64,000 nt of DNA from Datisca glomerata (Eukaryota; Streptophyta; Magnoliopsida; Cucurbitales; Datiscaceae): assembly GCA_003255025.1 (NCBI GenBank), contig QANY01003987.1, forward strand, positions 747,546 to 811,545. Reading direction: 5' to 3'. Positions 22,707 to 34,339 of the stretch are shown here, piece after piece; the stretch's first letter is position 1; each line of letters opens with the position of its first letter. The position numbers and the translations under genes were made by a program. The notes beneath the pieces were generated by a model that was given only the letters and a program-made list of their open reading frames with translations, ran no database searches and had not been told where the DNA came from.

Positions 22707-23934
22707 GATGTTAAAATTACCGTAATTATAAAGACCTGCTGTATTTGATTTAATCGGTGGGTTTCAAATATTATATAGGCTTTTAATTGGGTGGGTAAAT
22801 TTTTACCTATTATTATGAGAGAACTATAAAAATATCAATATTCCACTCAATAAGGTATAAAAATGACGACAATTTATTTTGTAAAAATGTCAGAATAGTG
22901 TAAATAATTTATTCATCTATATAATTTGTAAATAAATTATTTACTTCAATCATTTTCCAGTTATTTTTGTAAAAAAATAAAAATTTGGTTATTTTTACAG
23001 TTGCAAAATTGGCTTTCTTGTTATTTTCGATATTATATATGTGAGTAAAATATGCCTTATCCAACAGTCATTGGGTACTCACAAAATTCATGTAATACAG
23101 AGGGTTCTTATTTTTAAATTGTTTCAAACTTGGTTTTTTCTTCTTTCTCTATTCCTATCAATCCGGTAATCATTAGAGTCTAAATCTTTTCTTCAATATG
23201 AACGACGTTATTACATTCTCATTATTTTGTCACACCTCCGAAGAAAAACTTTGAATTGGATCCCAAATTGATGGGTTAGACCAAAATTAAACCTAATCCT
23301 GCAAATGTGATTTTATTGGATACTGTTAATTACCAATGTTTACTACATGATCCAACCCACGGCATAAAAAGGAACAAGGACAACAAAGCATTGCTTTGGT
23401 CCATATTTCTATTATATCCTTGTTGAAGGAAATATGGAATAAGATAGGAGAGAAGTTAAATATTTTTTTTTAAAACGAGGAACTAAACCTGAAGGATTTT
23501 TTTTTATCCTGACCAAGAAAATAAATTTTATAAACGTATAAAGTCGTTATATAGTCTAAAGTAAGCATCTAAGCAATGACATGATAAAATCGATGAAGTA
23601 ATATTTTTGAATGATTTTTTGATTAATGTTGTGGGGAAATTATATATTTATATCAAATGACATGTTTATTTTCGTAACCAATCTTGAATATGTGAAAGAA
23701 ATTAAAATATTTCTTCGCTAATTTTGTTATGAAAAAGTATGTACAAACTGATGTGATCTTAGGTATTAAGATCACAAGAAGTCTTAATACATTAGCATTT
23801 ATGTGTAATCACGCTACGAGAGAAATTGCTAAATACCTACGGGATGTTAAAATTACTCGTAGGTATAAATACTCGCAGTATTTGGTTTAATAGATGTGTT
23901 TCAAATATTATATATTTGTGTGGCTTTTAATCGG
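22707..23934 (+). repeat. Copia debris enclosed by direct repeats
   Basis: Two similar segments of about 85-90 bp (22707-22790 and 23843-23934, both starting GATGTTAAAATTAC) enclose about 1.05 kb. Within it, 23676-23835 translates to copia RT pieces (TNLEYVKEIKIF, then DVILGIKITRSLNTLAFMCN). 23101-23345 and 23667-23833 recur in the same order at 43195-43437 and 45655-45815, where other insertions separate them. This is a decayed dispersed copia family. Confidence 0.65.
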
Positions 23935-24281
23935 ACTAGTAATACATATGTGCTATGCACGGAATATATGTAAAATTAAAATATAGTTTATTTTATAAAC
24001 TTAAAACAACTTTTGTAGATGAAAAAAGTTAAAAAACGGAGTGAATTAAATAGTAAGATAAAAAATGATGATCTAAATGTTTTTGATCTATCTACAGTTT
24101 ATTTTCTACAAATCACGAGTCACACAATATATCAATAAATTTTGAATGTGTAATACATATAACCCTATTAGTAGAGAAACTATCATAATTTAAATATTAA
24201 AGATCGTAAAATAGTATTTATCATCTATCCCAATATTCATATTTTTCTAACCTCGAGTTGCTTTTCTTTTGCATTCCCTTC
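23935..24281. other. AT-rich intergenic sequence
   Basis: No ORF, RNA gene or repeat structure that I could support. Confidence 0.5.
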
Positions 24282-25174
24282 GGCCCCACTTGTTTCGCAT
24301 TATATTCCTTCGTAATTGTTTTGTAATTGAATTAACATATTTTTTTGGAGTAAATCCTTAAATAAGGCTACAATCCTAATTTACAATCATTTGAGGCTAT
24401 TGAATTGCAGAATAAAATGTAAGCAATCTTAATTTACAATGTCATTACAATTCTAATATCAAATAAAATGACATTCCTATCCTCATTGAAATATTCTCTC
24501 TCTCATTTTATTAATTTAATTAAAATTAACTTTATTAATTTTTAGTTTAACATTATTAATTTATTTAAATATTAATTAAAATTAATGTTAAAATTTCACG
24601 TGAAAGTATATTTTTGTTATATCTCTTATTTTATTAATTTAATTATAATTATTTTTTTAATTTAGTCAATCATCATTAATTTATTTAAATACTAATTAAA
24701 TTAATAAAAAAATATTTTATTAATTAATTCAATTAAATTTATTAAAGTTTAGTCTAGCAATATTAATTTATTTAAATATCAATAAAAAATAATTGGAAAT
24801 AATGTTAAAGTTTCACATAAAAATATCTTTTTATTATATCTCTTATTTTATTAATTTGATTAAAAATATTTTTTATATTTAGTCATTATTAATTTATTTA
24901 AAAATTAATGTTAAAATTGTACGTCAAACTATTTTTTTAGATAATATAGAACTAAAAGGGCATTTAAATAACATCATATTATTTACATAAATTTACAATA
25001 AAAGTTTACTAATACTAAACATAGCAATCATTAATTATCATCCATCACATCATATATTATCATGCATAACCAAACATAACAATCTTATTTTACAAGTAGT
25101 TGAATGACACATAATTAAATTACCAATAATTGAATTGCGATGATAATTCTAGATTACCCGAACCAAACAGTCCC
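24282..25174. mobile_element. Possible PIF/Harbinger-like non-autonomous element
   Basis: The left end reads GGCCCCACTTGTTTCGCATT. The right end read inward gives GGGACTGTTTGGTTCGGGTA, resembling the GGNCNTGTTTGGTT termini of Tourist/PIF-type MITEs. The middle (24505-24925) is a degenerate AT-rich tandem array in which TTATTAATTTAATTAAAATT, CATTATTAATTTATTTAAAT and GTTAAAATTTCACGTGAAAG recur in order about three times. The flanking trinucleotides do not match as a target duplication. Confidence 0.45.
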
Positions 25175-25924
25175 TGGTATTTGTCTCTTTTTCCTAACAA
25201 AGAAAACATGCATTGAAAGAGTTTACTATCATTTAGTGTCATTTTATCATAAATTTCATACAACAATTGTCTCTCATATATTTTGAGACTTTTAAACTTT
25301 GCATTTATGATGATAATTAATAGTTATTTTTTCATTTTAGGTATTCTTATCTTGTAAAGATACAATTATAAAATTTATTCTAACACATTTCTTGCTTTTA
25401 ATTCTATTATAATTTGTCTTCTAAGTAACTTTTCGATTCAACTATAATTTATATATTACATATACTAACAACTGTATATAATTCTAGAAAAATACATGTA
25501 AAATCTTAGAAATAATAATACATTTTTCATATGTTGTTAAACAGTAGTGTCTATGTGTATCCATGTATCCATGCCCAACTCTTGTCAAACAAGTATTATA
25601 AAAATATTTTATCAATTTTAATTAAAAGTATCAAATTATAATTCTATTAAACCATGAAATATTACTCTATTGCTATTAATTTATTACAACACTCTTATAG
25701 CCAATCAACTACCAATTATTTGAGCTTTTCGTATATCCCCGTTGAATTTTTCTTAACTTAAATGATGTTTTAATATAATTAAGGTGATGCTAATAGTTAA
25801 TGAATAATAATTATACTAAAAGCTTAAATCGGTTTATATTCTTTACATAAGCTTATTATATGAAAATTTTGGCAAACAAAGAGAGGTTATTTCAATTAAA
25901 TTTAATGTTTAAAAAATTTATTGG
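25175..25924. other. AT-rich intergenic sequence
   Basis: No coding region, RNA gene or clear repeat was found in these 750 bases. Confidence 0.5.
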
Positions 25925-26358
25925 TGAATGGGTAGAAATCATTTATAAATCTACGTAAGCGGAAATGACCAATCGAGAGTGCCATAATCAGGAAGGGATG
26001 TACGAATTACCACCGTAGCGAAGTGAGAAAAGTCAGTTTGAACCATCGATCTCATTGTATCCCGTTAGGCGACTCAAGCTTAATCAGTTGTTGATAAAAA
26101 TAAGTTAGACTCAATTAATTGTTAGTGTAAATAAATTAAATTTGATATGATAAGCTCTATTTGGAATATTTCGTTTACTCTCTGTATTTTAAAGGATGTA
26201 GTTGAACTTGGTAACTGATGGAGAACCTATAAAGAAAGACCAATTGTAAACTCAAAAATATAGTATAAATCAAGCAATGACTCAAATATTCTCAAGAATT
26301 AACTCTCTCACTTTTTATTGTTCAATTTATTTTTGAGTGAGATAATTTTTCCCTTACA
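25925..26358 (+). repeat. 5' LTR of the gypsy element
   Basis: It starts TGAATGGGTAGAAATC and ends CCCTTACA, giving TG...CA termini. The beginning recurs at 34753-34778 (TGAATGGGTAAAAATC) as the start of the truncated 3' LTR. The primer site follows at once. Confidence 0.65.
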
Positions 26359-26385
26359 TTTTGGTGCTCTCTTTGAGAGTCGAAC
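26359..26385 (+). other. Probable primer-binding region of the gypsy element
   Basis: TTTTGGTGCTCTCTTTGAGA follows the LTR end. A TTTGGTGCT(T/C)TC.TTGAGAG segment at this position is typical of plant Tat-type elements. I did not match it to a specific tRNA. Confidence 0.55.
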
Positions 26386-26403
26386 TCAAGGATATAATCA
26401 AAG

Positions 26404-27454
26404 ATGCCTCGCACTAGGTCACATGTTGTACGGGAAATGGGAGACAATGCTAATCAGCCATCAATCCTTACAGGCGACAGGAGCACACGATATGATCCAA
26501 ACCATTCTAGTCGGGATGCAGTGTATGGAGAGTCGTAACAACGAAGCACTGCAGAACGCATAGCAAATCGTACAAGAGCAGATTACCACGTTCCAACGGG
26601 AGACTACGGAGATGAGAGCTGAAGTTAGCCAGAGGACCGTGGGTAGGAACGAGAAGTGGAAAACCAAAATGAGGAACATAGAGAATGGCTGCGTCAGCAA
26701 CCAAAGCCATTAGCTAGTCACAATGCCCATCATGAGGAAGCGGGAGTCACTTCACATGACAAAGGGAAGGAAGTGGTAGATGAGAACGCGCCTGCACAAC
26801 TGATTATAAAGCGAGCAGTAGAGAAGATGTTGGAACAAAAAATGCTTGAGATGAGAAAGTTAGGAGTAGACGGAGTTACGGACCTGGAGACTTTAACCCG
26901 CTCCCCCTTATGTCCAGAAGTTTTAGCCACTCCTGTGCCAAAAAAGTTCGTGGCCCCTAATTAAGTTCAAGTGTTATGAAGGAATAAACCCCTCACGATG
27001 AAAGAAAATTTCCTTATGGCGCAAACATACATAGCCCTGGAGGAAGAGAGAAAAAGTATTTAGAAGTTGACTAAGCAACGAAATTCAGTTCAACGTAAGG
27101 ATGATGACATCATGAGAACGGGAAAGAGTGGAGCCGAATGTTCTGAAAAGAAGATGGAGGAGAAGCGGGGGGATTTTGAAAAAAGGCAAAGACTATTCAG
27201 AGGAGTCCACCCCAAGGACAATGTCTACACCACCACTAAAAATCCCATTGAACCAAATTCTCAAGGTTATCAAGGATAAACCATGGTTAAGAAGGCCGCA
27301 TCCAGTAATGAAGGAGCCAAGTCAGAGAGATAAGGACAAGTATTGTCGTTATCATCGAAGTGCAGGCCATGAAACCAGGGATTGCTACCAACTGAAGGAC
27401 TACATTGAGAACCTTACTCAGGAAGGACATTTAAAGGAGTTTGTCCTGAGATGA
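26404..27454 (+). pseudogene. Gypsy gag, interrupted and internally deleted
   Basis: Begins at the ATG at 26404 (MPRTRSHVVREMGDNANQPS) and stops after 44 codons. Later pieces include an acidic/basic segment (26656-26964) ending LCPEVLATPVPKKFVAPN, then IALEEERK near 27040, and a nucleocapsid motif YCRYHRSAGHETRDCYQLKD at about 27340-27400. The knuckle follows the C-x3-H-x4-H-x4-C style seen in Tat gag proteins. The central gag fold expected between 26964 and 27000 is missing, so a deletion is likely. Confidence 0.78.
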
Positions 27455-27689
27455 GATCAACGGAGGAGGGACAAAAATGAAAAGCGCCACAGGGAAAAGG
27501 AACCACTAAGGATAATGGATACAACTATTGCCTTAACAGAGTCAGATCGTACAACGAGGAAAGAAAGGAATATCTATTGCAAAAACCCGACTCTTGAAGT
27601 GAATGATGACCCAAGGGAAACATCTGGAGGTATACCAATTATTTTTATGAGGAAAGTAGTAGGCACGGCGGACATAATGACACACTGGT

Positions 27690-28152
27690 GATCACCATTC
27701 AATTTGGAAACTGTTTTCTATGGAGAGTTTTGATTGATGATGAAAGTGCGGTTAATATACTCCACCACTAGACACTTGAAAAGATGGCCATAGATGCCCC
27801 GAAGCTGCGTGGTGTAGGACAACCACTCATTGCGTTCAATAAAACCATAACATATTCAGAAGAGATTTTATAACTTCCGGTGCGGGCGGACCCATTCAAC
27901 CACATCATTGATTTCGTGGTCAATGACACACGATCGCCTGATAACACAATTCTGGGGAGAACATGGATTCACAAGATGAGAGCTCTCTCATCAACCTACT
28001 TCCAAACCTTGAAATATCTGTCACCAGATGAGGTACATACCATTATAGGGGATCAAGCGTTGGCCAGATACTGTACACTCTCGGCACTTGATTCTGTGAG
28101 AAAGAAGAACTTCCCTGTTCTTGAGAACGAGGAAGAAAAAGATGAACAATAG
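27690..28152 (+). pseudogene. Gypsy aspartic protease, broken
   Basis: WRVLIDDESAVNILHH marks the protease active-site region (D-S/T-G in active enzymes). Further on, DNTILGRTWIHKMRALSSTY and the TIIGDQ segment are the usual C-terminal landmarks of Tat protease. A stop follows the active-site segment and another occurs near 27870. Confidence 0.78.
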
Positions 28153-28199
28153 CAACTAAATCAGGATGAACTAGGTGAGAGCAATCCAAGGTACAAAGC

Positions 28200-29476
28200 C
28201 AGGAGTGAAATCGAACTCGTAGATCTGGGAAATGGAAAGATAACAATAATGGGAGTGGGACTCACTGAAGCTGAAAAGGCAAAGATTATGGAGTTTCTTA
28301 GGAAGAATGTGGATATTTTCACCACTGCTGCCGCAGAAATGCCAGGTATTGATGAATCGATAATTTTCCATAAACTGAATGTTGATCCTTTCATTAATCT
28401 CGTGAAACATAAGAAGTGGTCTTTCGCTCCCAAAAGAAAAGTGGCTATGAAGGAAGATGTGGAGAAGTTGCTCGAAGCCAAGTTCATTAGAGAAGTCAAG
28501 TACCTGGAGTGGCTAGAAAATGATGTTATGGTAAAAAAGAAGAGCAAAAAGAGGAGAACCTATGTGGATTTTATAAACCTAAATAAAGCTTGCCCAAAGG
28601 ATGATTACCCGTTGCCAATGATCGATCAAATGGTGGACGCCACGTCCATACATGAGCTCCTAAGCGTTATTGATGCTCACTCTGAGTATAATCAGATGAA
28701 AATGTTCCGATCTGATCAAGAAAAACATCTTTTATTACTGACTTTGGAATATTTTGTTATACTGTAATGCCATTTAGCTTGAAAAATGCAGGAGCAATGT
28801 ATAAAAGGTTAGTCAATAAAGTTTTTGAAAAGTAGATTGAAAAAAAGATGGAAGTCTATGTTAACAACGTGCTCGTAAACACAAAAAAGAGAGTAGACCA
28901 CATTCACAACCTGAAGGAGGATTTCTCTTCCTTGAGAGAAAGCAACATGAAATTAAATCCATAAAGTGTACTTTCGGAGTGGCAGTGGAGAAATTTCTGG
29001 GACATATAGTGAATAGCATGGGGATAGAGGTCAACCCAGATAAAATAAAGGCGATCATGGAAGTAAAATCACCACAATAAAAAAGGGAGATCCAAAGCTT
29101 GATGGGAAAGTTAGCAGCGTTGAATAGATTCTGGTCCAGATCAACAGACAAATGCAGACCATTCTTCATCGAATTAAGAAAGAATTCTAAACTTCAGTGG
29201 GACGAAGAGTGCGAAGAGGCTCTACCAAAAATCAAAGAATAATTAGCTTCACCTCCATTATTGTCAAAACCTCTACCGAGGGAAGAACTGTCTCTTTACC
29301 TCACAATGTCTGAAACCGTCGTCATTGCGGCACTCGTCAAAACAGGAGGGGAATGTCAAAGACTAGTCTATTTTGTAAGCAAAAGTTTTGCAGCTGCAGA
29401 AGCTAGATACGGGAAAATGGATAAGCTGGTATTTGCTTTGATTGTTGGTGCAAGGAAGCTTAGACATTATTTTTAG
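28200..29476 (+). pseudogene. Gypsy reverse transcriptase and RNase H, broken
   Basis: RT reads from IDESIIFHKLNVDP through YVDFINLNKACPKDDYPLP and IDQMVDATSIHELLSVIDAH, then a frameshift near 28765 and MPFSLKNAGAMYKRLVNKVF. The catalytic box, usually YVDD, is YVNN at 28857-28868. The connection and RNase H follow with FLGHIVNSMGIEVNPDKIKA, LMGKLAALNRF, and VYFVSKSF..AEARYGKMDK at 29370-29430. Several stops are present. Confidence 0.88.
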
Positions 29477-29699
29477 GGACACACCATAAATATGGTAACG
29501 AAATTCCCAATAAGGAGTCTTCTACATTCCCCTAAGATAACTGAAATTATAAAGTGGGCAATAGAATTAGGGGCATATGAAATCTGGTATGTCCCACGCA
29601 CTACCATAAAGGCGTAAGTCTTAGCAGACTTCATTATAGAATTCACTTACAAAGACAAGGAGCATGATTCCATAGTGGTGGAAAAGGGAGAGGACACCT

Positions 29700-30030
29700 A
29701 GACTATATTTGTAGACGGAGCATCAAATCATCATGGAGCCAGAGCGAGAGTGGTGGTTCACACACCATATAACAGAACTTTCGAACAAGATTTGTCATTC
29801 AGTTTTCAAGCATCAAACAATGAAGTATAGTATGAGGGACTGTTAGCTGGACTACGCATCATGAATGAATTCAAGGTAACAAGTATACAAATATTCTATG
29901 ATTCAATGTTAATTGCTAACCATATCGCAAGAAAATACAATGCAAAGGATAGCATAATGGCAGAGTATTTGCAAAGTGACAAATTCGGGGTCATTGGCCC
30001 AATTCCCGTTCAAAAGAACTGTTACCATAG
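29700..30030 (+). pseudogene. Additional (archaeal-type) RNase H of the gypsy element
   Basis: TIFVDGASNHHGARARVVVH begins the fold (first catalytic Asp). YEGLLAGLRIMNEFKV follows an in-frame stop (second acidic residue), and IQIFYDSMLIANHIARKY supplies the third. A second RNase H between RT and integrase is a hallmark of the plant Tat lineage. Confidence 0.85.
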
Positions 30031-30349
30031 AATATCTAAGTGAGCCGAGTAGAAAGACACCCTTACAAGTGGAAGTCACATCGGGGAATGGTGAATATGA
30101 CTGGCGAAAGAGCATTATGCAATACCTCCTCTACCAGGAGCTCCCAGCTAATAAAATGGAAGCCTAGAAGATCCAACAACGAAGCGCAAGGTATACCATG
30201 ATCGATGGGGAGCTGTATAGAATGTCATTCTCGAGCCCGTATCTCAAATGTCTTTCCCCAACGGAGGCCAAGTACGTAATGGCCGAAGGACATGAAAGGA
30301 ATCTGTGGGAACCGTTCATGCAGTAGATCTTTGGCCAAGAAGGTATTGA

Positions 30350-31323
30350 ATGAAAGGCACTACTAGCCAAAGATGCAAGAGGAAGTAAAGTCTTTTGTAA
30401 AGAAGTGTGACAAGTGCCAACAGTATACTCCCGTTTCAAAGATGGCTCTTGAAGAATTAAAAACGCTGGTGAGCCCTTGGTCATTCATGTAATGGAGAAT
30501 CAATGTAATTGAGCCACTACCCGATGGCTCCCGCTTAGAAGAGGTTCTTACTGATCAGAACTGACTACTTTACAAATCGGATAGAAGCGTAAGAATGATC
30601 AAGAGTATGAGATGAGGAGGTAAGGCAATTCTTATGGAAACATATTGTTTGCGATATGAGATCCCCAATGTGCCTGTTTTCGATAACAGTCTTCAATTCA
30701 CTAGAAGCCAAGTGAAAAGCTTTTGTGAAGACCTTCAGATAAAGAATATACTGTCAAATAATTACTACCCTCAAGGAAATGGGCAAGCAGAAAGATCAAA
30801 CAGAACAATACTGGAAAATCTAAAAAAATGGTTGAAAGCTGCCAAAGGGAAATGGGTTGAGGATTTGTCATCAGTTCTCTGGGCGTACCGGATAACACCA
30901 CGAGAACCAACTGGAGAAACACATTTGGCCCTAACATTTGCGGCATAAACTGTTATAACAGTTGAAATTGGGTGCCCCACAGTGAAATCAAGAATAAATA
31001 AAGCCACAAATGTGGAACAAATGACTGGAAGTTTTAACTTTTTGGAGGAAAAGAGAGTGGCAGCTCTGTTGAGAATGACCAATTATAACTAGAAAAGATG
31101 AAAGTACTTCCAAAAGAGAGTAATAGGACGTTGACTTCAAACGGGAGACCTTGTCTTGAAGAGAATTTTTCAGTCAAATGAAGGTAAATTTGGGCCAAAT
31201 TGGGAAGGACCTTTCATAGTCAAATCAGTGGGAGGAAACATATTTTACTATTTAATGACCAATGAGGGAAGTGATTTATCCAAGCCTTGGAATGCTTTAC
31301 ATTTCCGCAAATATTATGTGTAA
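30350..31323 (+). pseudogene. Gypsy integrase, broken
   Basis: The N-terminal zinc-binding part ends in VKKCDKCQQYTP (30395-30430). The core shows VPVFDNSLQFTRSQVKSFCE (second catalytic Asp), NNYYPQGNGQAERSNRTILE (third catalytic residue block) and SVLWAYRITPREPTGETH. The C-terminus has GKFGPNWEGPFIVKSVGG and ends at KPWNALHFRKYYV with a stop at 31321-31323. The DDE-bearing segments are recognisable, but stops at about 30490, 30565 and 30945 disable it. Confidence 0.88.
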
Positions 31324-31419
31324 TTATTCTCTTTAATAGTGAAGACATTTCTATCTGTGGTTTTTTCCCGGTTAAGGATTTTCACGTAAAAATATGGTGT
31401 TCATTATTATTTTCTTAAA

Positions 31420-31630
31420 AATAAAAAGGAACAGGCGCATGAGCTCAAAAATAATTTAATTCCATGACGATTGTTGTCTTTGAGCATCGCCTTCTAAAGA
31501 AAATGAGCCCCTGAGCTCACGAATAGCTTAAGTCCATAGTGGCAATTGCCTTCTAAAGGAAAGTGGGCCCCTGAGCTGCCAAAAAGCTTAAGTCTATGAG
31601 AAATAATGTCTGTAGCATCACCCTATAAAG
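31420..31630 (+). repeat. Degenerate tandem repeats in the gypsy 3' region
   Basis: About three units of 60-70 bp, each with CCCCTGAGCT-like, AGCTTAAGTC-like and CCTTCTAAAGGAAA-like segments (31437, 31505 and 31572 as approximate unit starts). Tandem repeats just downstream of pol occur in other Tat-type elements. Confidence 0.65.
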
Positions 31631-33400
31631 GAAACCAAAAAAGGAAAGAAAGAGAGAAATTTAAAAAGGGAGAAGAGAAATGAGAAAAGAAAGGAAAGTT
31701 GCAAAGAAAGGAGGTTTCAAGGCAGCAAAATCTTGGAGAAGGGAGAAACGACTATCTAACACTTGCAAAGGGAAAAATGAAGTATTGGAAGATCAAAAGT
31801 TTCTAAAATAGTTTCCTTTTTATTGTTAATAGAGCAAAATTACAAAGAAAGGAAAAGGAGAAAGCAAATATTACAACTACAAGGGTAAAGAAAACAACCT
31901 AAGTTGTAACAACTACTAGATCCTTCTCCAAGGTATCCTTTTTAGCAATATCAACGAGAGTCACAGACAACTCCAAGGCTTTGGCAGTGGTATCTTAGGA
32001 GGACGGTTTGCTTGGGAATCTCTATAACCATATTATATACAAGTATCTCCCAATCCTCAAACAAAGCCTGGTACTCTGCTTCTGAAGCCTGCTCCCACTC
32101 AACGGCTTCATCAATGGTCTTAGCTTCGGCTTTTTCCTTCTCAGCTTCGGCCAAACCTTTCATGCAGCTTCCAAATCCTCGGCCACCTTACACTCTTCAG
32201 CCGTTGCAACCTCTACATCATGAGCAATCCTCTCTAAATCTTTTTGGAGCCCAGCTTCATTCCTTAGGTGTTGCTCATTTTCAGCTTGAAGATGAGCCAC
32301 AGATGAGTTTACCTCTATAATCGCTCGTCGGAGAGTAATCAAAGCCTGGTCGCAAGAGATGATGATGCTCCTGAAGAGCGTTGTGATGGATAATAACCCT
32401 GAAAAGATGAAAAACAAACTAATTATAGAAAAGTATAACTTCAAAAAAGAAGAGAAGGAAGAGAAAATTTTTATCCTCATCAAGTCGTGGCTTAGACAAT
32501 TGACAAGCTCGCTGATACTAAGCCTTCTTATGGTGTTGACTTCGACATCAAACTAAATGCCACGAAGGACAACATAAGAAGCCACAACATCTACCAGAAA
32601 GATAATTGATGTCGGAACGAGGGCGTTGACAAAATGTTTCCACTTCCACAGAGCTGGCAAGGGTTCACCAGCAGCTCTCTGTTATCCAGAGGCATCTCTC
32701 GCGGCATGAATGGTCATAGTGGGCACAACATGAGTTGGTGGAGAGGAGGATCAGAGTTCAAGGCAGGAATGGTTAGTCTGAGTCCTCTTCTCAACGAGAC
32801 CAACAAACTTACCGGTGAAGTCTTTTTGTCATCCTTATACCAACTTTGGTTCGGTCAAATAACCATTGATCGTTCGACAAACTGGATGAACCCGAAGAGT
32901 TGGAATGGCTAAAATGAAACAGAAAGAAGAAGTTGGAATGTCTCCAGGGATGTCAGATGAAGGCACTAGAGTGCATGTGGTAGCAACAGGAATCAGAGCA
33001 TGAGCAGGAGAGGGAGCATGATTGGCTTCCAACGCAAATCAAGAAGCACTTTTCAATCTCGATCTTGTGCTCGAAGATGGAAAGTAGCGGTGATCTTTTC
33101 CACGGACTCTCTGGAAAGGTAAGGCTTCGGATCTTTCTTAGCTGCAAAAGAAAGGGAACAAAAGCCCATTAGCTAAACAAAAGAATAATTACCTAAAAAA
33201 GGAGGAAAATAATGAAAACGATAAAAATGGAGATGAGAACCGGAGCTCCAACAACTTACTGAAAATTGCCCATTTTCTTGGGAATTGTCTAGCGGCCAAC
33301 ACTGCCCCAGTTTCCGCCAATCGAGATAGTATCTTGTTCCCATCCCTTGTCTCCTTTCAGGATCTCAGTGATAAGATTTTCTCTTTTCTTAGACGGATGC

Positions 33401-33434
33401 GGGGGGGGGGGGGGGNGGGGGGGGGGGGGGGGGG
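33401..33434. other. 34-base G run with an ambiguous base
   Basis: An uninterrupted G homopolymer containing N at 33416. It lies in the antisense ORF, where it would encode polyproline. It is more likely a sequencing or assembly artefact at a contig join than true sequence. Confidence 0.85.
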
Positions 33435-33633
33435 TAAGGTAATAGCTCCCATCTTGGTGTTTGACTATGTAGCAGTAAAGAAGCTCATCTATCCTTAAAC
33501 CAAAATTATATCTTCTATTTAAGGCCTCAAATCAAAGAAGAATCCTATAGGAGCTCGGGGTAAACTATGACGGAGCAAGACCTACTCTATGGAAAAACAA
33601 TTGAAAGAAAAGGAGAAAATGGAAGCCTAAGAC

Positions 33634-34084
33634 TAGGGGTGAACACGGTTCGGTTCGGTTCAGTTCAGTTAGTGGACTTAAATCGAAATGAGCCAATTCG
33701 GTTTAGTTAGTGGGCTTAAATCAAAATGAGCCGAATCAAACCAAACCGTGAAGGTCAAAATAATCGAACAAAACTGTGAGTTTCGGTTTAGTTCGGATCG
33801 GTTCTTCGATTCGGTATTATTAATTAAAAAATATTTATTTAAATAGTTTTTAAATGATGTTATTGAAAAAATAATATAAAATTAAATTTTTGTATCCTTT
33901 CAGTTCGATATGAAATTATATATAAAAAATAAAAAAATAATATGAATTTAATGTTTCGATTTGGTTCGATTAAAAAACTAAACATTTTCCAGGATCGAAC
34001 CGAATCGCAGGGCCACAAAGAACCGACTGAACCGGCCATTTTCGATGAGGTTTGGTTGGTTTGGTTTGGTTTTGAACACTGCTA
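33634..34084. mobile_element. hAT-like MITE with perfect 8-bp target duplication
   Basis: The left end is TAGGGGTGAACACGGTTCGG. The right end read inward gives TAGCAGTGTTCAAAACCAAA. Sub-terminal CGGTTCGGTT-type repeats occur inside. CCTAAGAC is present on both sides (33626-33633 and 34085-34092), a clean hAT target duplication. It interrupts the antisense ORF of the gypsy element, so it inserted after that element. Confidence 0.9.
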
Positions 34085-34339
34085 CCTAAGACCTAGGGCT
34101 ATGTACATAGGACTAAGGTTATTTGGTAGGGTGGTCTACAAGAGACCCCTACGGACTCACTCTCTCCCAATGCATAAATAACATCTGGGGGAAAAGCGTC
34201 ACGATAACGGGTCATGAATTGCCCAAATTCATCCTGGGTCCTGACCAGAAGGACTTGAACTTTAAACTCAGCCATAATTTCACGAACAGGAAAGAAAAAA
34301 AAGATGAAGAAGAGACTTACAGAATAAAACGCTAGGAAG

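Larger units (their letters stand above)
31951..34275 (-). pseudogene. Antisense ORF downstream of gypsy pol
   Basis: The minus strand carries a decayed coding region opposite to pol. It starts at 34275 with MAEFKVQVLLVRTQDEFGQF (58 codons to a stop at 34099). After the MITE at 33634-34084 it continues with SLPRAPIGFFFDLRP and MSFFTAT.SNTKMGAITLPP (33560-33430). It ends with a Glu/Ala-rich coiled coil: AHLQAENEQHLRNEAGLQKD, then after a frameshift LAEAEKEKAEAKTIDEAVEW (32300-32060). Tat elements such as Grande and RIRE2 carry a long antisense ORF here. The function is unknown and the copy is not functional. Confidence 0.7.

Noticed and set aside
25950..26100. SINE suggested by a GATGGTTCAAACTGAC motif
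   Set aside because: It lies inside the gypsy 5' LTR and no A box is at the right distance.
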